A stretch of DNA of 64,000 nt, taken from NCBI GenBank assembly GCA_963732345.1, contig CAVSZI010000019.1, positions 310,001 to 374,000 on the forward strand. The letters run 5' to 3'. Source of the stretch: Bog-532 sp963732345. GTDB taxonomy: Bacteria > Actinomycetota > Actinomycetes > Streptosporangiales > Streptosporangiaceae. Of the stretch, positions 1 through 8,697 are shown one piece after another (position 1 is the first letter of the stretch; the number at the start of each line of letters is the position of its first letter). The translations under genes and the position numbers were made by a program. Below the pieces are notes generated by a model. It was not told the DNA's origin. It saw only the letters and a program-made list of their open reading frames with translations, and ran no database searches.

Positions 1-1
1 G

Positions 2-1441
2 TGGCTCGACCCGCGGCTGGCCGCGCACGTGTCCGCCCTGGCCGACCGGGCGACGGGCCTGGCCCGGGACGGCGCCATGCCGCACGGGCTGCCGTGGCAG
101 GAGCCGGACGGTGGCTGGCAGGAGGCGGGCCGCACCGACCTGCACACCTCGATCGACACGACCGGCCGCACGACGGACCGCCGGGACGACTTCGCCGAGG
201 TCTACGGCGACTGGGACCAGATCAGGACCCGCCTCGGCGGCGGCCAGGACACCGGCGCCCCGCGGATCGACACGGACGTCAAAGCCGCGCTCCGCCAGGC
301 CGAACGGGACCCGGCCGGGCTCTCCGACGATCAGGCGCTCGCCCTGCTGGCCGCCGACGGAACCGCCCTGGACGCCGTGACCAGCCTGGCCGACGCGATC
401 CGCCGCGACGTGATGGGCGACGACGTCACCTACGTCGTCAACCGCAACATCAACTTCACCAACGTCTGTTACACCGGCTGCCGGTTCTGCGCGTTCGCGC
501 AGCGCCGCACCGACGCCGACGCCTACACCCTGTCGCTGCAGCAGATCGGGGACCGGGCGCAGGAGGCCTGGGAGGCCGGGGCGACCGAGGTGTGCATGCA
601 GGGCGGAATCCACCCGGACCTGCCCGGAACCGCCTACTTCGACATCGCCGCCGAAGTCAGGCGCCGCTGCCCCGGCATGCACGTGCACGCCTTCTCGCCG
701 ATGGAAGTGGTCAACGGGGCGTCCCGCACCGGGCTGCCGATTAGCGAGTGGCTCATCCGCGCCAAGGAAGCCGGGCTCGGCTCGATCCCCGGCACCGCCG
801 CGGAGATCCTCGACGACGACGTGCGCTGGATCCTGACCAAGGGCAAGCTGCCCACCTCGGTGTGGATCGAGGTGATCACGACGGCGCACGAGCTCGGCCT
901 CCGCAGCTCGTCGACCATGATGTACGGGCATGTCGACACGCCGGCGCACTGGGTCGCGCACCTGCGGGTGCTGCGCCGGATCCAGGAGCAGACCGGCGGC
1001 TTCACCGAGTTCGTGCTGCTGCCGTTCATCCACTCCAGCGCGCCCATCTACCTGGCCGGCCTGGCGCGCCCCGGCCCCACCCGCCGGGAGAACCGGGCCG
1101 TCCACGCGGTGTCCCGGCTGCTGCTGCACGGCGCGATCGACTCGATCCAGTGCTCGTGGGTCAAGCTCGGCGAGGATCTGTGCCACGATGTCCTGCAGGG
1201 CGGCGCCAACGACGTGGGCGGCACCCTGATGGAGGAAACGATCAGCCGGATGGCCGGCGCCGACAATGGTTCGTTCCGCACGATCAGCCAGCTTCAGGCG
1301 ATGATCGCGTCCACCGGCCGGCCCGCCCGGCAGCGGACCACCTGCTACGGCGAGGTCCCGGCGGAGCGTCTCGCCGCCGCCGCGGCCAGCGACGGCGTGT
1401 GCGCCTCCATCCGCTCGCCGCTGCCGGTTCTGGGCGCCTAA
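2..1441 (+). CDS. fbiC: FbiC (F0 synthase), C-terminal CofH half, 5'-truncated by the window
   Basis: FbiC makes F0 (7,8-didemethyl-8-hydroxy-5-deazariboflavin), the deazaflavin core of coenzyme F420, from a flavin-pathway pyrimidine and tyrosine, using two radical-SAM modules. Only the second (CofH) module and the linker before it are visible. The frame is open from base 2, so GTG 29 is an internal codon and not the start. The radical-SAM CX3CX2C motif (CYTGCRFC) lies at 467-490, preceded by NRNINFTN. The motif GGIHPDL near 603 and the LPFIHSSAPIYLAG stretch near 1020 are typical of CofH. The gene converges on fbiB and fbiA, which finish F420. FbiC identity is very likely; the N-terminal CofG half lies outside the window. 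Confidence 0.95.
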   Translation, partial: WLDPRLAAHVSALADRATGLARDGAMPHGLPWQEPDGGWQEAGRTDLHTSIDTTGRTTDRRDDFAEVYGDWDQIRTRLGGGQDTGAPRIDTDVKAALRQAERDPAGLSDDQALALLAADGTALDAVTSLADAIRRDVMGDDVTYVVNRNINFTNVCYTGCRFCAFAQRRTDADAYTLSLQQIGDRAQEAWEAGATEVCMQGGIHPDLPGTAYFDIAAEVRRRCPGMHVHAFSPMEVVNGASRTGLPISEWLIRAKEAGLGSIPGTAAEILDDDVRWILTKGKLPTSVWIEVITTAHELGLRSSSTMMYGHVDTPAHWVAHLRVLRRIQEQTGGFTEFVLLPFIHSSAPIYLAGLARPGPTRRENRAVHAVSRLLLHGAIDSIQCSWVKLGEDLCHDVLQGGANDVGGTLMEETISRMAGADNGSFRTISQLQAMIASTGRPARQRTTCYGEVPAERLAAAAASDGVCASIRSPLPVLGA

Positions 1442-1456
1442 TCCGGCCCGGACTCA

Positions 1457-1475
1457 CCCCGGGGGCCATCCGGGG
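1457..1475. terminator. Hairpin between convergent fbiC and fbiB
   Basis: A six-base-pair G+C stem (CCCCGG at 1457-1462 with CCGGGG at 1470-1475, loop of seven) sits in the 43-nt gap between the two convergent stop codons. There is no U-tract, which is usual for actinobacterial terminators. It is a candidate bidirectional terminator only. Confidence 0.35.
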
Positions 1476-1484
1476 CAGCGGCCG

Positions 1485-2774
1485 CTACAGGGTCAGGATG
1501 AAGTAGTCCGGGTCGCGGGGCGGGCGCGGGGCGGGTGCGGCCGCGGGGTGCCCGATGCCGATGGCCCCCATCGGGTGGCAGTCGTACGGCAGGCCGATGG
1601 CATCGCCCGCGACGTCGGGGCAGAACAGCGTGCTGGATATGTAGCACGAGCCCAGGCCCTCGACCGCGAGGGCGACCATGAAGTTCTGCACCGCCGCTCC
1701 CATCGAGATGAGGAACATCTCCTGCTCGGCGCGCGACCGCCGCTCGTCCGGGTAGCGGTGCAGGCCCTTGGGGATCAGGCACGGAACGACGATGAGCGGG
1801 GCGTTGCGCAGCGGCTCGCCGCGCCGGACCCGCCGGGCGATCTGCTCCTCGCTGAAGCCGTCGCCGCGCAGGTCGGTGATCCACGCGTCCAGCATGGCCG
1901 CACACAGGTCCGCCCGGCTCTGCGCGGACTCCAGGATCACGAAACGCCACGGTTCGGTGTGGTGCGGCGCCGGGGCGGTCAGCGCGGTGGTGATCGAGCG
2001 CCGGACCGCCGCCAGGCTGACCGGCTCGCCGGTGAATTCCCGAACGGTCCGGCGGGCCAGCGGCACGTCGGCGGCGCCGAACCGGAACATGTCCTCGGCC
2101 GGAGGGCGGATCAGGGCGCCTGCCCCTGGGCCGTCCCCGGCCGTGACCAGGTCCGCGAGCCCGCGCACCACGGCCACCGGCACGCCCGAGGCCTTGCCCT
2201 TGACCAGGTCCGCGGCGGCGGCGATCTCGTCGGCGACCGCGTCCAGGGTGACCTCCAGCGAGTTGCCGAAGCTGTCCTCGGTGCCCCGGTAGTCGACGAA
2301 GGGCCGCACGCCCGCGGCGCCGATCGCGGTGTCGGTCTGGCCGATCCGCCACGCCCGGCCGAGCGTGTCGGTGATGATGACCCCGACGGCGGCGCCGGGC
2401 CGGTCGCGCAGCGCCTTCCGGAGCCGCCGCGCGGACTCGTCCGGGTCCTCGGGCAGCAGGACCACCGTGCCGGGCGGGGTATTGGAGGCGTCAACGCCGG
2501 CCGCGGCGAGCACCAGGCCCTGCCGGGTCTCGACGATGCGGGCGTCACCGCGCCGCGCGACCACCCGGACCGTCTCGGCGTCGATCGCGGCCTCACGGTC
2601 GCCGCGCGTGACCCGGCCCTCCGCCTTGCTCACGATCTTCGACGTCACCACGACGATGTCGCCGTCTCGCAGGTCATCAGCGGCGTCCGCGATCAGCGCG
2701 GCCAGGTCCGCGCCCGGCACGATCTCCGGCAGCCCGGGAATGCCCCGGACGCTGATCTCCCCGCTCCCCGGCAT
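1485..2774 (-). CDS. fbiB: FbiB, F420-0:gamma-glutamyl ligase / FMN reductase
   Basis: FbiB is a 429-residue two-domain enzyme. The N-terminal CofE domain (about 1-240) ligates glutamates to F420-0 using GTP. The C-terminal nitroreductase-fold domain (about 245-429) binds FMN and reduces dehydro-F420-0. The CofE signature shows near the N-terminus (VVTSKIVSKAEGR) and again in the middle (DTLGRAWRIGQTD). The nitroreductase part shows EPWRFVIL and GSCYISS. The full length matches the actinobacterial two-domain form and not the single-domain archaeal CofE. The ATG at 2774 shares its A with the TGA of fbiA (TGATG), so the two genes are translationally coupled. Confidence 0.95.
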   Translation of the reverse strand: MPGSGEISVRGIPGLPEIVPGADLAALIADAADDLRDGDIVVVTSKIVSKAEGRVTRGDREAAIDAETVRVVARRGDARIVETRQGLVLAAAGVDASNTPPGTVVLLPEDPDESARRLRKALRDRPGAAVGVIITDTLGRAWRIGQTDTAIGAAGVRPFVDYRGTEDSFGNSLEVTLDAVADEIAAAADLVKGKASGVPVAVVRGLADLVTAGDGPGAGALIRPPAEDMFRFGAADVPLARRTVREFTGEPVSLAAVRRSITTALTAPAPHHTEPWRFVILESAQSRADLCAAMLDAWITDLRGDGFSEEQIARRVRRGEPLRNAPLIVVPCLIPKGLHRYPDERRSRAEQEMFLISMGAAVQNFMVALAVEGLGSCYISSTLFCPDVAGDAIGLPYDCHPMGAIGIGHPAAAPAPRPPRDPDYFILTL

Positions 2775-3721
2775 CAGGCGAGCTCCGCGGCCAGGTCGAG
2801 CGCCGCCCGCGCGATGCCGGCGGTCGCCGCGAGGTCACGCATGTACAGGGGCATGATCCGTACCTCAATCCCGGCCAGCGCCGTGTCCGCCGCGGCCGCC
2901 TTGTCCTCGTCGTCCACCAGCCAGCCGTCGATGAGCCCGGCCCCGTAGTGGGCCCCGACGGCCACGGCGGTCGTCGGCACGCCGATCGCGGCCAGGCACG
3001 CGTCGGCCATCCCGCGCACCGGGGCCCCTCCGATGATCGGAGACACGCCGACCACGGTCTTGGCCGCGATCGCCTCCCGGATGCCCGGCACGGCGAGGAT
3101 GGTGCCGATGCTCACCACCGGATTGGACGGCGGGAACAGCACCACGTCGGCCCCGGTGATGGCGTCCAGCACGCCGGGGGCGGGGCGGGCGCCGGCTGCG
3201 CCGGCCGGCACGATCGCCGACGCCGGCACCTGCGCGTGCATCCGGACCCACCATTCCTGAAAGTGCACGTAGCGCGGCCCGTCGCCGTCATCGATCAGCA
3301 CATGCGTCTCGATCTGGTCGTCCGACATCGGCAGCAGCCGGACCCCGGGCTGCCACCGCCCGCAGAGCACCCCGGTCACGGCGGAGAGCGGGTGGCCCTC
3401 GGCCAGCAACTGACTGCGCGCGATATGCGTGGCGAAGTCGCGGTCGCCCAGGGTGAACCAGTCCGGCCCGGCGCCGTAGCCGGACAGTTCGTCCCGGATG
3501 GCGAACGTCTCCCCGGCGCGGCCCCACCCCTGGGCCTCGTTGATCCCGCCGCCGAGCGTGTACATCACCGTGTCCAGGTCCGGGCAGACGCGCAGGCCGA
3601 ACAGCGTGATGTCGTCGCCGGTGTTCCCGATCACGGTGATTTCCGCGTCCGGGGCGGCGGCCTTGAGGCCGCGAAGGAAGCGCGCGGCGCCCACGCCGCC
3701 GGCCAGCACGGTGATCCGCAT
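2774..3721 (-). CDS. fbiA: FbiA, phosphoenolpyruvyl/2-phospho-L-lactate transferase
   Basis: FbiA (CofD family) transfers a phosphoenolpyruvyl-derived moiety from the GDP/GTP-activated donor to F0, giving dehydro-F420-0, which FbiB then reduces and polyglutamylates. The 315-residue product starts with MRITVLAGGVGAARF, the conserved CofD N-terminus, so ATG 3721 is chosen; the frame extends upstream to 3748 but with no family resemblance. Further landmarks are IGNTGDDITLFGL and FPPSNPVVSIGTIL. It is the first gene of the fbiA-fbiB pair, with stop and start overlapping at 2774. The whiB gene starts about 310 bp away on the other strand. Confidence 0.95.
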   Translation of the reverse strand: MRITVLAGGVGAARFLRGLKAAAPDAEITVIGNTGDDITLFGLRVCPDLDTVMYTLGGGINEAQGWGRAGETFAIRDELSGYGAGPDWFTLGDRDFATHIARSQLLAEGHPLSAVTGVLCGRWQPGVRLLPMSDDQIETHVLIDDGDGPRYVHFQEWWVRMHAQVPASAIVPAGAAGARPAPGVLDAITGADVVLFPPSNPVVSIGTILAVPGIREAIAAKTVVGVSPIIGGAPVRGMADACLAAIGVPTTAVAVGAHYGAGLIDGWLVDDEDKAAAADTALAGIEVRIMPLYMRDLAATAGIARAALDLAAELA

Positions 3722-3930
3722 AAGGCAAAGTCTGGCAGGCTCTCGCATCGCGCCCCATCGCGCCCCAGGGGTCTTCGCCGGCGGCGCTGGTTTCGCTCGC
3801 TTCGCTGCGTGCCGGCCCCGGCTCGCTCGCCGCTAACGGCCCGGCAACGGATAGGCCGCAATTTTGGGGAACTTTTCGCCCAACCGCGGACATCAGTGGA
3901 CATTAGTACGGCCAATATCACCTAGCCGGC

Positions 3931-3960
3931 TTGACGGGAAGCAAGACACGCGCGTGTAAT
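3931..3960 (+). promoter_or_regulatory. Candidate promoter for whiB
   Basis: TTGACG at 3931-3936, an 18-nt spacer and TGTAAT at 3955-3960 resemble a vegetative (HrdB/SigA) promoter. It would give a leader of about 65 nt before whiB. The rest of the 312-nt gap between fbiA and whiB (3722-4033) shows no gene. Confidence 0.4.
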
Positions 3961-4033
3961 TTCACTGTTGTAAGTACGCGCCCCCGGGGGAGGGGCGCGA
4001 GTCCGGGGGCCCCGCAAGGGGCAGGAGGTGCGC

Positions 4034-4309
4034 GTGTCTGGGGTCATCGTCCCACTTGAGCACGGTGTGGAGTGGTCAGACGACGCCGAGGATCTTGGCT
4101 GGCAAGACCGGGCCCTGTGTGCCCAGACCGATCCTGAGGCGTTCTTCCCGGAGAAGGGCGGCTCGACCCGGGAGGCCAAGAAGGTGTGCCGGGGGTGTGA
4201 GGTCCGGGCCGAGTGCCTGGAGTTCGCGCTGGAGAACGATGAGCGGTTCGGTATCTGGGGCGGCATGTCCGAGCGGGAACGTCGGCGGCTGAAGCGGGAA
4301 GCCGTGTAG
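4034..4309 (+). CDS. whiB: WhiB-family iron-sulfur transcription regulator (WhiB/WhiB2 type)
   Basis: The 91-residue protein has the four cluster cysteines C29, C52, C55 and C61 (C-X22-C-X2-C-X5-C), the GIWGG turn at 73-77, and a basic tail (RERRRLKRE) for DNA contact. WhiB proteins bind a [4Fe-4S] cluster and act with the principal sigma factor; this subclass (Streptomyces WhiB, mycobacterial WhiB2/WhmD) controls septation. GTG 4034 is preferred over GTG 4028 because AGGAGG at 4023-4028 overlaps the latter but is five bases from the former. Position next to fbiAB, the metallopeptidase-like gene, DUF3499 and manB matches the WhiB2 locus of mycobacteria. Confidence 0.92.
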   Translation: MSGVIVPLEHGVEWSDDAEDLGWQDRALCAQTDPEAFFPEKGGSTREAKKVCRGCEVRAECLEFALENDERFGIWGGMSERERRRLKREAV

Positions 4310-4347
4310 CCCTCGCCCCGTCGGCGCCGACCCGGCGGGGCGAGGGC
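4309..4347. terminator. 12-bp-stem terminator hairpin after whiB
   Basis: GCCCTCGCCCCG at 4309-4320 pairs perfectly with 4336-4347. The 15-nt loop itself contains the palindrome TCGGCGCCGA. It begins at the last base of the whiB stop and lies between two convergent genes, so it probably serves both. Confidence 0.6.
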
Positions 4348-4423
4348 CCGCGGGCCGGGCACGGCCCGGCCGCAGGAGTCCGGCCTCCATCAGGCGACCC
4401 GGGCACGCTCTGGCCCCGGAGAG

Positions 4424-4918
4424 TCAGTCCCCTTCGGGATGACCCGGATCGATCGTGTCCGGATCCATTCCCAGCAGCTCGGCGAATTCCTCGACCACCA
4501 CGTCGAAGATCAGCTCGCTCAGTTCATCCTCGTCTTCCGCCCGGGCCAGCAGCGGCCTCCGGTACAGCACGATCCGCGGCGACCGTGAGCCGGCCGCGTC
4601 CAGCGGGTCCGCTTCCCCGGGATCGATCCGGGCCAGCGGCACCGGGACGATCTCCTCACCGCCGATCTCCTCGTCTGGCACCTCCTGCACCGCGAACTCG
4701 ATGCCGGACAGCTCCGCTTCCCACCGGGGCTCGAGCCGCGCGACCGCGTCCAGGACCAGGTCGTCGAACTGCTGCGCGCGGCTGCGGTACAGCGGAACGT
4801 CCGTGGGCACCAGCCGGCCCCGCAGGCCGCGCCCGTGCCGGTCCCGCCGCCTGATGCGCCGGCGGCCGGGTACGGAACTGGTCTCGCCGGTCGGCATAAT
4901 TACCGAGCGTATCCCCAC
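4424..4918 (-). CDS. Metallopeptidase-family (DUF1025-like) protein with degenerate HExxH
   Basis: The 164-residue protein resembles the small minimal zincins (PF06262) encoded next to whiB2 in actinobacteria (Rv3259 position). The C-terminal part, where the family carries a HExxH zinc helix, reads VVVEEFAELLG: the metal histidines are replaced, so peptidase activity is unlikely. The N-terminus is Arg-rich (RRRIRRRDRHGRG). A more central acidic stretch (EDEDELSELIF) is typical of the family. The start is uncertain: GTG 4918 gives the full frame and ATG 4897 removes seven residues; neither has a clear Shine-Dalgarno. It converges on whiB. Confidence 0.7.
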   Translation of the reverse strand: MGIRSVIMPTGETSSVPGRRRIRRRDRHGRGLRGRLVPTDVPLYRSRAQQFDDLVLDAVARLEPRWEAELSGIEFAVQEVPDEEIGGEEIVPVPLARIDPGEADPLDAAGSRSPRIVLYRRPLLARAEDEDELSELIFDVVVEEFAELLGMDPDTIDPGHPEGD

Positions 4919-5195
4919 GGGCCGCGCAGCCGGTAGACGCCGGCCGGCCCGGCCGAAGACACGATCGCACAGAGTGCCCCGGGTGGTGGCGTTAACGACC
5001 CCGGCCAGCTACCGTCGACGGGTGTACGGGACGCGCGCTGGACTATTCCGGACCTGCTCCGGGATAGTGCTGCCAGGTCCGGCCCCCGAGGGCGACAAGC
5101 TCTCCGGGACGCTCGAGCGATCCGGCGTGTCCCGGCCGCTGCGATGCGGTCTCGGCAGTGCCGGCGGAGTTTGATCATGTGAGTGAGGTGGGTCG

Positions 5196-5834
5196 GTGAG
5201 TTCGCGTTGCTGCTCGCGCACCGCATGCAGGCAGCCCCCCGTCTACACGCTCACGTACGTCTACCGGGACTCGACGGCGGTTCTGGGCCCGCTGGCGGCC
5301 TACGTCGAGCCGCACTGCTATGACCTGTGCGCGACGCACGCCGAGCGGCTCACCGTGCCCCGGGGCTGGGACGTCGTACGGCTGCCCGGCGATCCCGTCC
5401 AGCAGAGCGTGGACGATCTAGAGGCCCTGGCCAACGCGGTCCGGGAGGCGTCCCATCAGCATCGCCAGCGCTCGCGGGAGCCGCAGGGCCCGCCAAGCCC
5501 CGAGCCGGTCGGACAGGGCGTCGAGGTAGGGCGGCGCCGCCACCTGAGGATGGTCCGCTCGGCCCCGCCGGAGACGGCCCCGCCGGGTGAGCCACGGCCG
5601 GCAGCCCACCACCTAGCGGCGACCCGCCCGCGTCCTTGTCCGCGTCTTTGTCGCACGTCCTCGCCTGCGTACTTGCCCGCCGAGGATCTTCTCCGCGACG
5701 GGGACGGTAGGCTCGGTGCCCGGTGCCCGGTGCCCGGTGCCCGGTGCCCGGTGCCCGGTGCCCGGTGCCGGCGCAGCGGGCGGACGAGTTCTGTTCGCCC
5801 CGCGGGCGAGGCACCAGCGCATCGCACCGGGTAA
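5196..5834 (+). CDS. DUF3499 family protein (putative zinc-binding)
   Basis: Residues 1-70 show the DUF3499 core: a cysteine-rich start (SSRCCSRTAC), TLTYVYRDSTAVLGPLA and EPHCYDLCATHAERL, a spacing suggestive of a zinc site. The function is unknown; the gene sits between whiB2 and manB as in mycobacteria (Rv3258c) and Streptomyces. From about residue 90 the sequence becomes Pro/Arg/Ala-rich, and residues 174-191 are encoded by a 7-bp tandem repeat. The family is normally much shorter (about 130 residues), so the tail is probably a poorly constrained extension. Copy-number change in the repeat would alter the C-terminus. GTG 5196 is preceded by GGTGGGT, a weak ribosome site. Confidence 0.8.
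   Translation: MSSRCCSRTACRQPPVYTLTYVYRDSTAVLGPLAAYVEPHCYDLCATHAERLTVPRGWDVVRLPGDPVQQSVDDLEALANAVREASHQHRQRSREPQGPPSPEPVGQGVEVGRRRHLRMVRSAPPETAPPGEPRPAAHHLAATRPRPCPRLCRTSSPAYLPAEDLLRDGDGRLGARCPVPGARCPVPGARCRRSGRTSSVRPAGEAPAHRTG
5714..5769. repeat. Eight tandem copies of a 7-bp unit (CGGTGCC)
   Basis: CGGTGCC is repeated eight times without interruption inside the 3' end of the DUF3499 gene, about 115 bp before manB. Because seven is not a multiple of three, gain or loss of a unit shifts the reading frame. Confidence 0.9.
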
Positions 5835-5884
5835 TCGCACGGGGCAATCGCATCGGGCACGGGGCACAGGAGGCGCGAGCCGCA

Positions 5885-7240
5885 GTGGCTGACTTGGCGA
5901 AGATCATCAAGGCGTACGACATCCGCGGTGTCGTGCCTGACGAGCTCAATGAGAACGTGGCCGAGGAAGTGGGTGCCGCCTTCGTCCGGCTGACCGGCGC
6001 GGCCGAGGTCGTGACGATGCACGACATGCGCCCGTCCTCCGGGCCGCTGGTGGCGGCGTTCGGCCGGGGCGCCACGTCGCAGGGCGCGGACGTCATCGAC
6101 GCCGGCCTCGGCTCCACCGACATGCTCTACTACGCGAGCGGCACCCTCGGCATCCCCGGGGCCATGGTCACCGCCAGCCACAACCCGTCGCGTTACAACG
6201 GCCTCAAGCTGTGCCGGGAAGGGGCGAAGCCGGTCGGTCAGCAGACCGGGCTGGCCGAGCTGCGCGCGATGATCGAGGCGGGTGTGCCGGCCAGCGCCGC
6301 GCCGCCCGGCCACCGCACCAGTCAGGACATGCTCTCCGGCTACGCGGAGCACCTGAAGAAGCTGGTCGACGTATCGGCCATCCGCCCGCTGAAGGTCGCG
6401 GTCGACGCCGGTAACGGCATGGCCGGGTACACCGTGCCGAAGGTGTTCGACGGGCTGCCCATCGACCTCGTGCCGATGTATTTCGAGCTGGACGGCACCT
6501 TCCCCAACCACGAGGCCAACCCGATCGAGCCGGCCAACCTGCGCGATCTCCAGCGGGTGGTGACCGAGACCCGCGCCGACATCGGGCTCGCCTTCGACGG
6601 CGACGCCGACCGCTGCTTCGTCGTGGACGAGAACGGCGAGATTGTCTCCCCGTCGGTGCTCACCGCGCTCATCGCGACCCGTGAACTGGCCCGTGAGCCC
6701 GGCGCGACCGTCATCCATAACCTGATCACCTCGCGTGCGGTCCCCGAGATCATCGCGGAGAACGGCGGCACCCCGGTACGGACCCGGGTAGGCCACTCCT
6801 TCATCAAGGCGGAGATGGCGCGCACAGGCGCGATCTTCGGCGGCGAGCACTCCGGCCACTTCTACTTCCGGGACTTCTGGTTCGCCGACTCCGGCATGCT
6901 CGCGGCGCTGCACGTCCTCGGGGCGCTGGGGCACCAGGACGGCCCGCTGTCGGGGCTGCTGGCCCGCTACGGCCGGTACGCCGCGAGCGGGGAGGTCAAC
7001 AGCGAGGTGGCCGACCAGGCCGAGGCCACCGCCCGGGTCCGGGACGTCTTCGCCGGCCGCCCCGCGGTCAGCACCGACGAGCTCGACGGGCTCACGGTCC
7101 TGGCCCCCGAGTGGTGGTTCAACCTCCGGCCCTCGAATACGGAACCGCTGCTGCGGCTTAACGTGGAGGCTGCTGACGTGGCGACGATGGAATCGGTGCG
7201 CGACCAGGTGCTCGGCATCGCCCGTGGCGCCGTAGCCTAG
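5885..7240 (+). CDS. manB: Phosphomannomutase/phosphoglucomutase ManB
   Basis: This 451-residue alpha-D-phosphohexomutase interconverts mannose-6-P and mannose-1-P, feeding GDP-mannose for mannosylated lipids and glycoproteins. Residue S98 in TASHNP is the phosphoserine; the Mg loop DGDADRC is near residue 240; the sugar loop GGEHSGH is near 319; the phosphate-binding SNTEP lies near the C-terminus. GTG 5885 is chosen because it gives the conserved ADLAKIIKAYDIRG start and has AGGAGG at 5868-5873; the open frame runs upstream to 5723 only through the 7-bp repeat. Trm112 and the SIS isomerase follow, as in related genomes. Confidence 0.93.
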   Translation: MADLAKIIKAYDIRGVVPDELNENVAEEVGAAFVRLTGAAEVVTMHDMRPSSGPLVAAFGRGATSQGADVIDAGLGSTDMLYYASGTLGIPGAMVTASHNPSRYNGLKLCREGAKPVGQQTGLAELRAMIEAGVPASAAPPGHRTSQDMLSGYAEHLKKLVDVSAIRPLKVAVDAGNGMAGYTVPKVFDGLPIDLVPMYFELDGTFPNHEANPIEPANLRDLQRVVTETRADIGLAFDGDADRCFVVDENGEIVSPSVLTALIATRELAREPGATVIHNLITSRAVPEIIAENGGTPVRTRVGHSFIKAEMARTGAIFGGEHSGHFYFRDFWFADSGMLAALHVLGALGHQDGPLSGLLARYGRYAASGEVNSEVADQAEATARVRDVFAGRPAVSTDELDGLTVLAPEWWFNLRPSNTEPLLRLNVEAADVATMESVRDQVLGIARGAVA

Positions 7241-7343
7241 CCCGCGGCCCGCACCGAACAAAGGCGCCGGGCCCCGGCCCGCGGCCTGCACCAGGACAAA
7301 CCCGCACAGGACAAACCGGCAACGTAGGAAACTAGGAGAAAGC

Positions 7344-7529
7344 GTGAAGCTCGACGACTGGCTGCTGGAGATCCTGGCCTGCCCGAACTGCCATTCGCCG
7401 CTGCGCGCGGACGACGAAGCCAGCGAGCTGGTCTGCACCTCCGCCGAATGCGGCCTCGCCTACCCGGTCCGCGACGACATCCCGGTCCTGCTCGTGGACG
7501 AGGCGCGCCGTCCCGGGGTGGAGGCGTGA
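7344..7529 (+). CDS. Trm112-family zinc-ribbon protein
   Basis: A 61-residue zinc ribbon with LACPNCHSPL near the N-terminus, a second cysteine pair in CTSAEC, and YPVRDDIPVLL, the family's hallmark. Trm112 proteins stabilise and activate methyltransferases in eukaryotes and archaea; the bacterial partner here is unknown. AGGAGAAA stands 5-12 nt before GTG 7344. The stop overlaps the start of the next gene (GTGA at 7526-7529), so the two are coupled. Confidence 0.9.
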   Translation: MKLDDWLLEILACPNCHSPLRADDEASELVCTSAECGLAYPVRDDIPVLLVDEARRPGVEA

Positions 7530-8665
7530 CCGACGCGGGCGATCTGGCCGGCCTGGACGCCGAACTGGCCGCCGACCGGCTGGACGAAGCCGAGCTGGTG
7601 GAGGCCGCCGACCCCGGCGAGATGCTGCGGCAGGTGGCGTCGTCCGCCGCCCAGGTCAGGTCAGCCGTCCAGACATGCGCGGAGGTCGACCTGTCGCCGG
7701 TGACCTCCGCTGGCCGGCCCCGCGCCATCGTGGTGGCCGGCATGGGCGGATCCGGGATCGCGGGCGACGTGCTCGCGGCGGTGTGCGGCGCCGGCAACGG
7801 CGTGCAGATCGTCACCTCGCACGGCTACCAGCTCCCGGCCTGGGTGGGCGCCGCCGACCTGGTCGTCGCGGTGTCGTGCTCCGGCTCCACCGAGGAGACG
7901 CTGGCCACCGCGACGGAGGCGGCCCGCCGGGGCTGCCCCCTGGTCGGGGTGGGCGGCGCCGGGTCACCGCTGCAGGCCATCGCCACCCAGGCGCGGGCAC
8001 CGTTCGTCCCGGTGAAGTCCGCGGGCATGCCCCGCTCGACGCTGTGGGGGCTGTCGATCCCGCTGATCGCCATCGCCGAGCAGGCGGGCGTCGTCGACGT
8101 GGGCGAGGACGTCTACGAGACCACCGCGGCCCTCCTCGAGCAGATCTCCTTCCAGTGCCGGCCGACCAGTGAGTCGTTCGTCAATCCCGGCAAGTCGCTC
8201 GCGCTCGATCTGCTCGGCTCGCTCCCGATAATCTGGGGTAGCTCGCCGCTCAGCGGGGTCGCGGCCAAGCGCTTCGCCGCCCAGCTCAACGAGAACGCGA
8301 AGTACCCGGGTATCGCCGGGGAACTGCCGGAGGCGAATCACAACCAGGTGGTGGCCTTCGACGGCGCGTTCGCGCCGGGCCGCACCCGGCTGGCCGCGGA
8401 GTCAGGCTTCCCGCTGCGGCTCGTCCTGCTGGCCGATCCGGACGAGCATCCGCAGGTGGCCCAGCGGCGGGCGGCCTCGGCGGAGCTCGCCTCCGAACGG
8501 GGCATCCGCGTCTCGGAGCTGGTCATGGAGGGGGAGCATCCGCTGCCCCGCTTCGCCAGCGTGGTCCAGCTGATCGATTACGCGACAGTGTATCTGGGCA
8601 TCGCCTCTGGGGTGGATCCCACGCCGATCGAGATCATCCAGGAGCTGAAGGAGCGGATCTCCTAG
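7526..8665 (+). CDS. SIS-domain phosphoglucose/phosphomannose isomerase-like protein
   Basis: The 379-residue protein has an N-terminal SIS fold with AGMGGSGIAGD and SCSGSTEET sugar-phosphate loops, and a C-terminal bacterial PGI/PMI domain with ENAKYPG and EANHNQVV. Related archaeal enzymes interconvert glucose-6-P, fructose-6-P and mannose-6-P, which would supply ManB upstream. GTG 7526 gives a 4-nt overlap with the Trm112 gene and so is preferred to the longer open frame from 7448. Confidence 0.85.
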   Translation: MTDAGDLAGLDAELAADRLDEAELVEAADPGEMLRQVASSAAQVRSAVQTCAEVDLSPVTSAGRPRAIVVAGMGGSGIAGDVLAAVCGAGNGVQIVTSHGYQLPAWVGAADLVVAVSCSGSTEETLATATEAARRGCPLVGVGGAGSPLQAIATQARAPFVPVKSAGMPRSTLWGLSIPLIAIAEQAGVVDVGEDVYETTAALLEQISFQCRPTSESFVNPGKSLALDLLGSLPIIWGSSPLSGVAAKRFAAQLNENAKYPGIAGELPEANHNQVVAFDGAFAPGRTRLAAESGFPLRLVLLADPDEHPQVAQRRAASAELASERGIRVSELVMEGEHPLPRFASVVQLIDYATVYLGIASGVDPTPIEIIQELKERIS

Positions 8666-8697
8666 GCCCCGCCCGGGAGTCCGGGAAGGAAGCCGGC

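Noticed and set aside
1..744. Long plus-strand open frame at the window start
   Set aside because: It is an Arg/Pro/Gly-rich shadow of fbiC in another phase; the radical-SAM motif lies in the frame chosen.
5456..7438. 660-codon reverse frame across manB
   Set aside because: Antisense shadow of manB with no recognisable domain.
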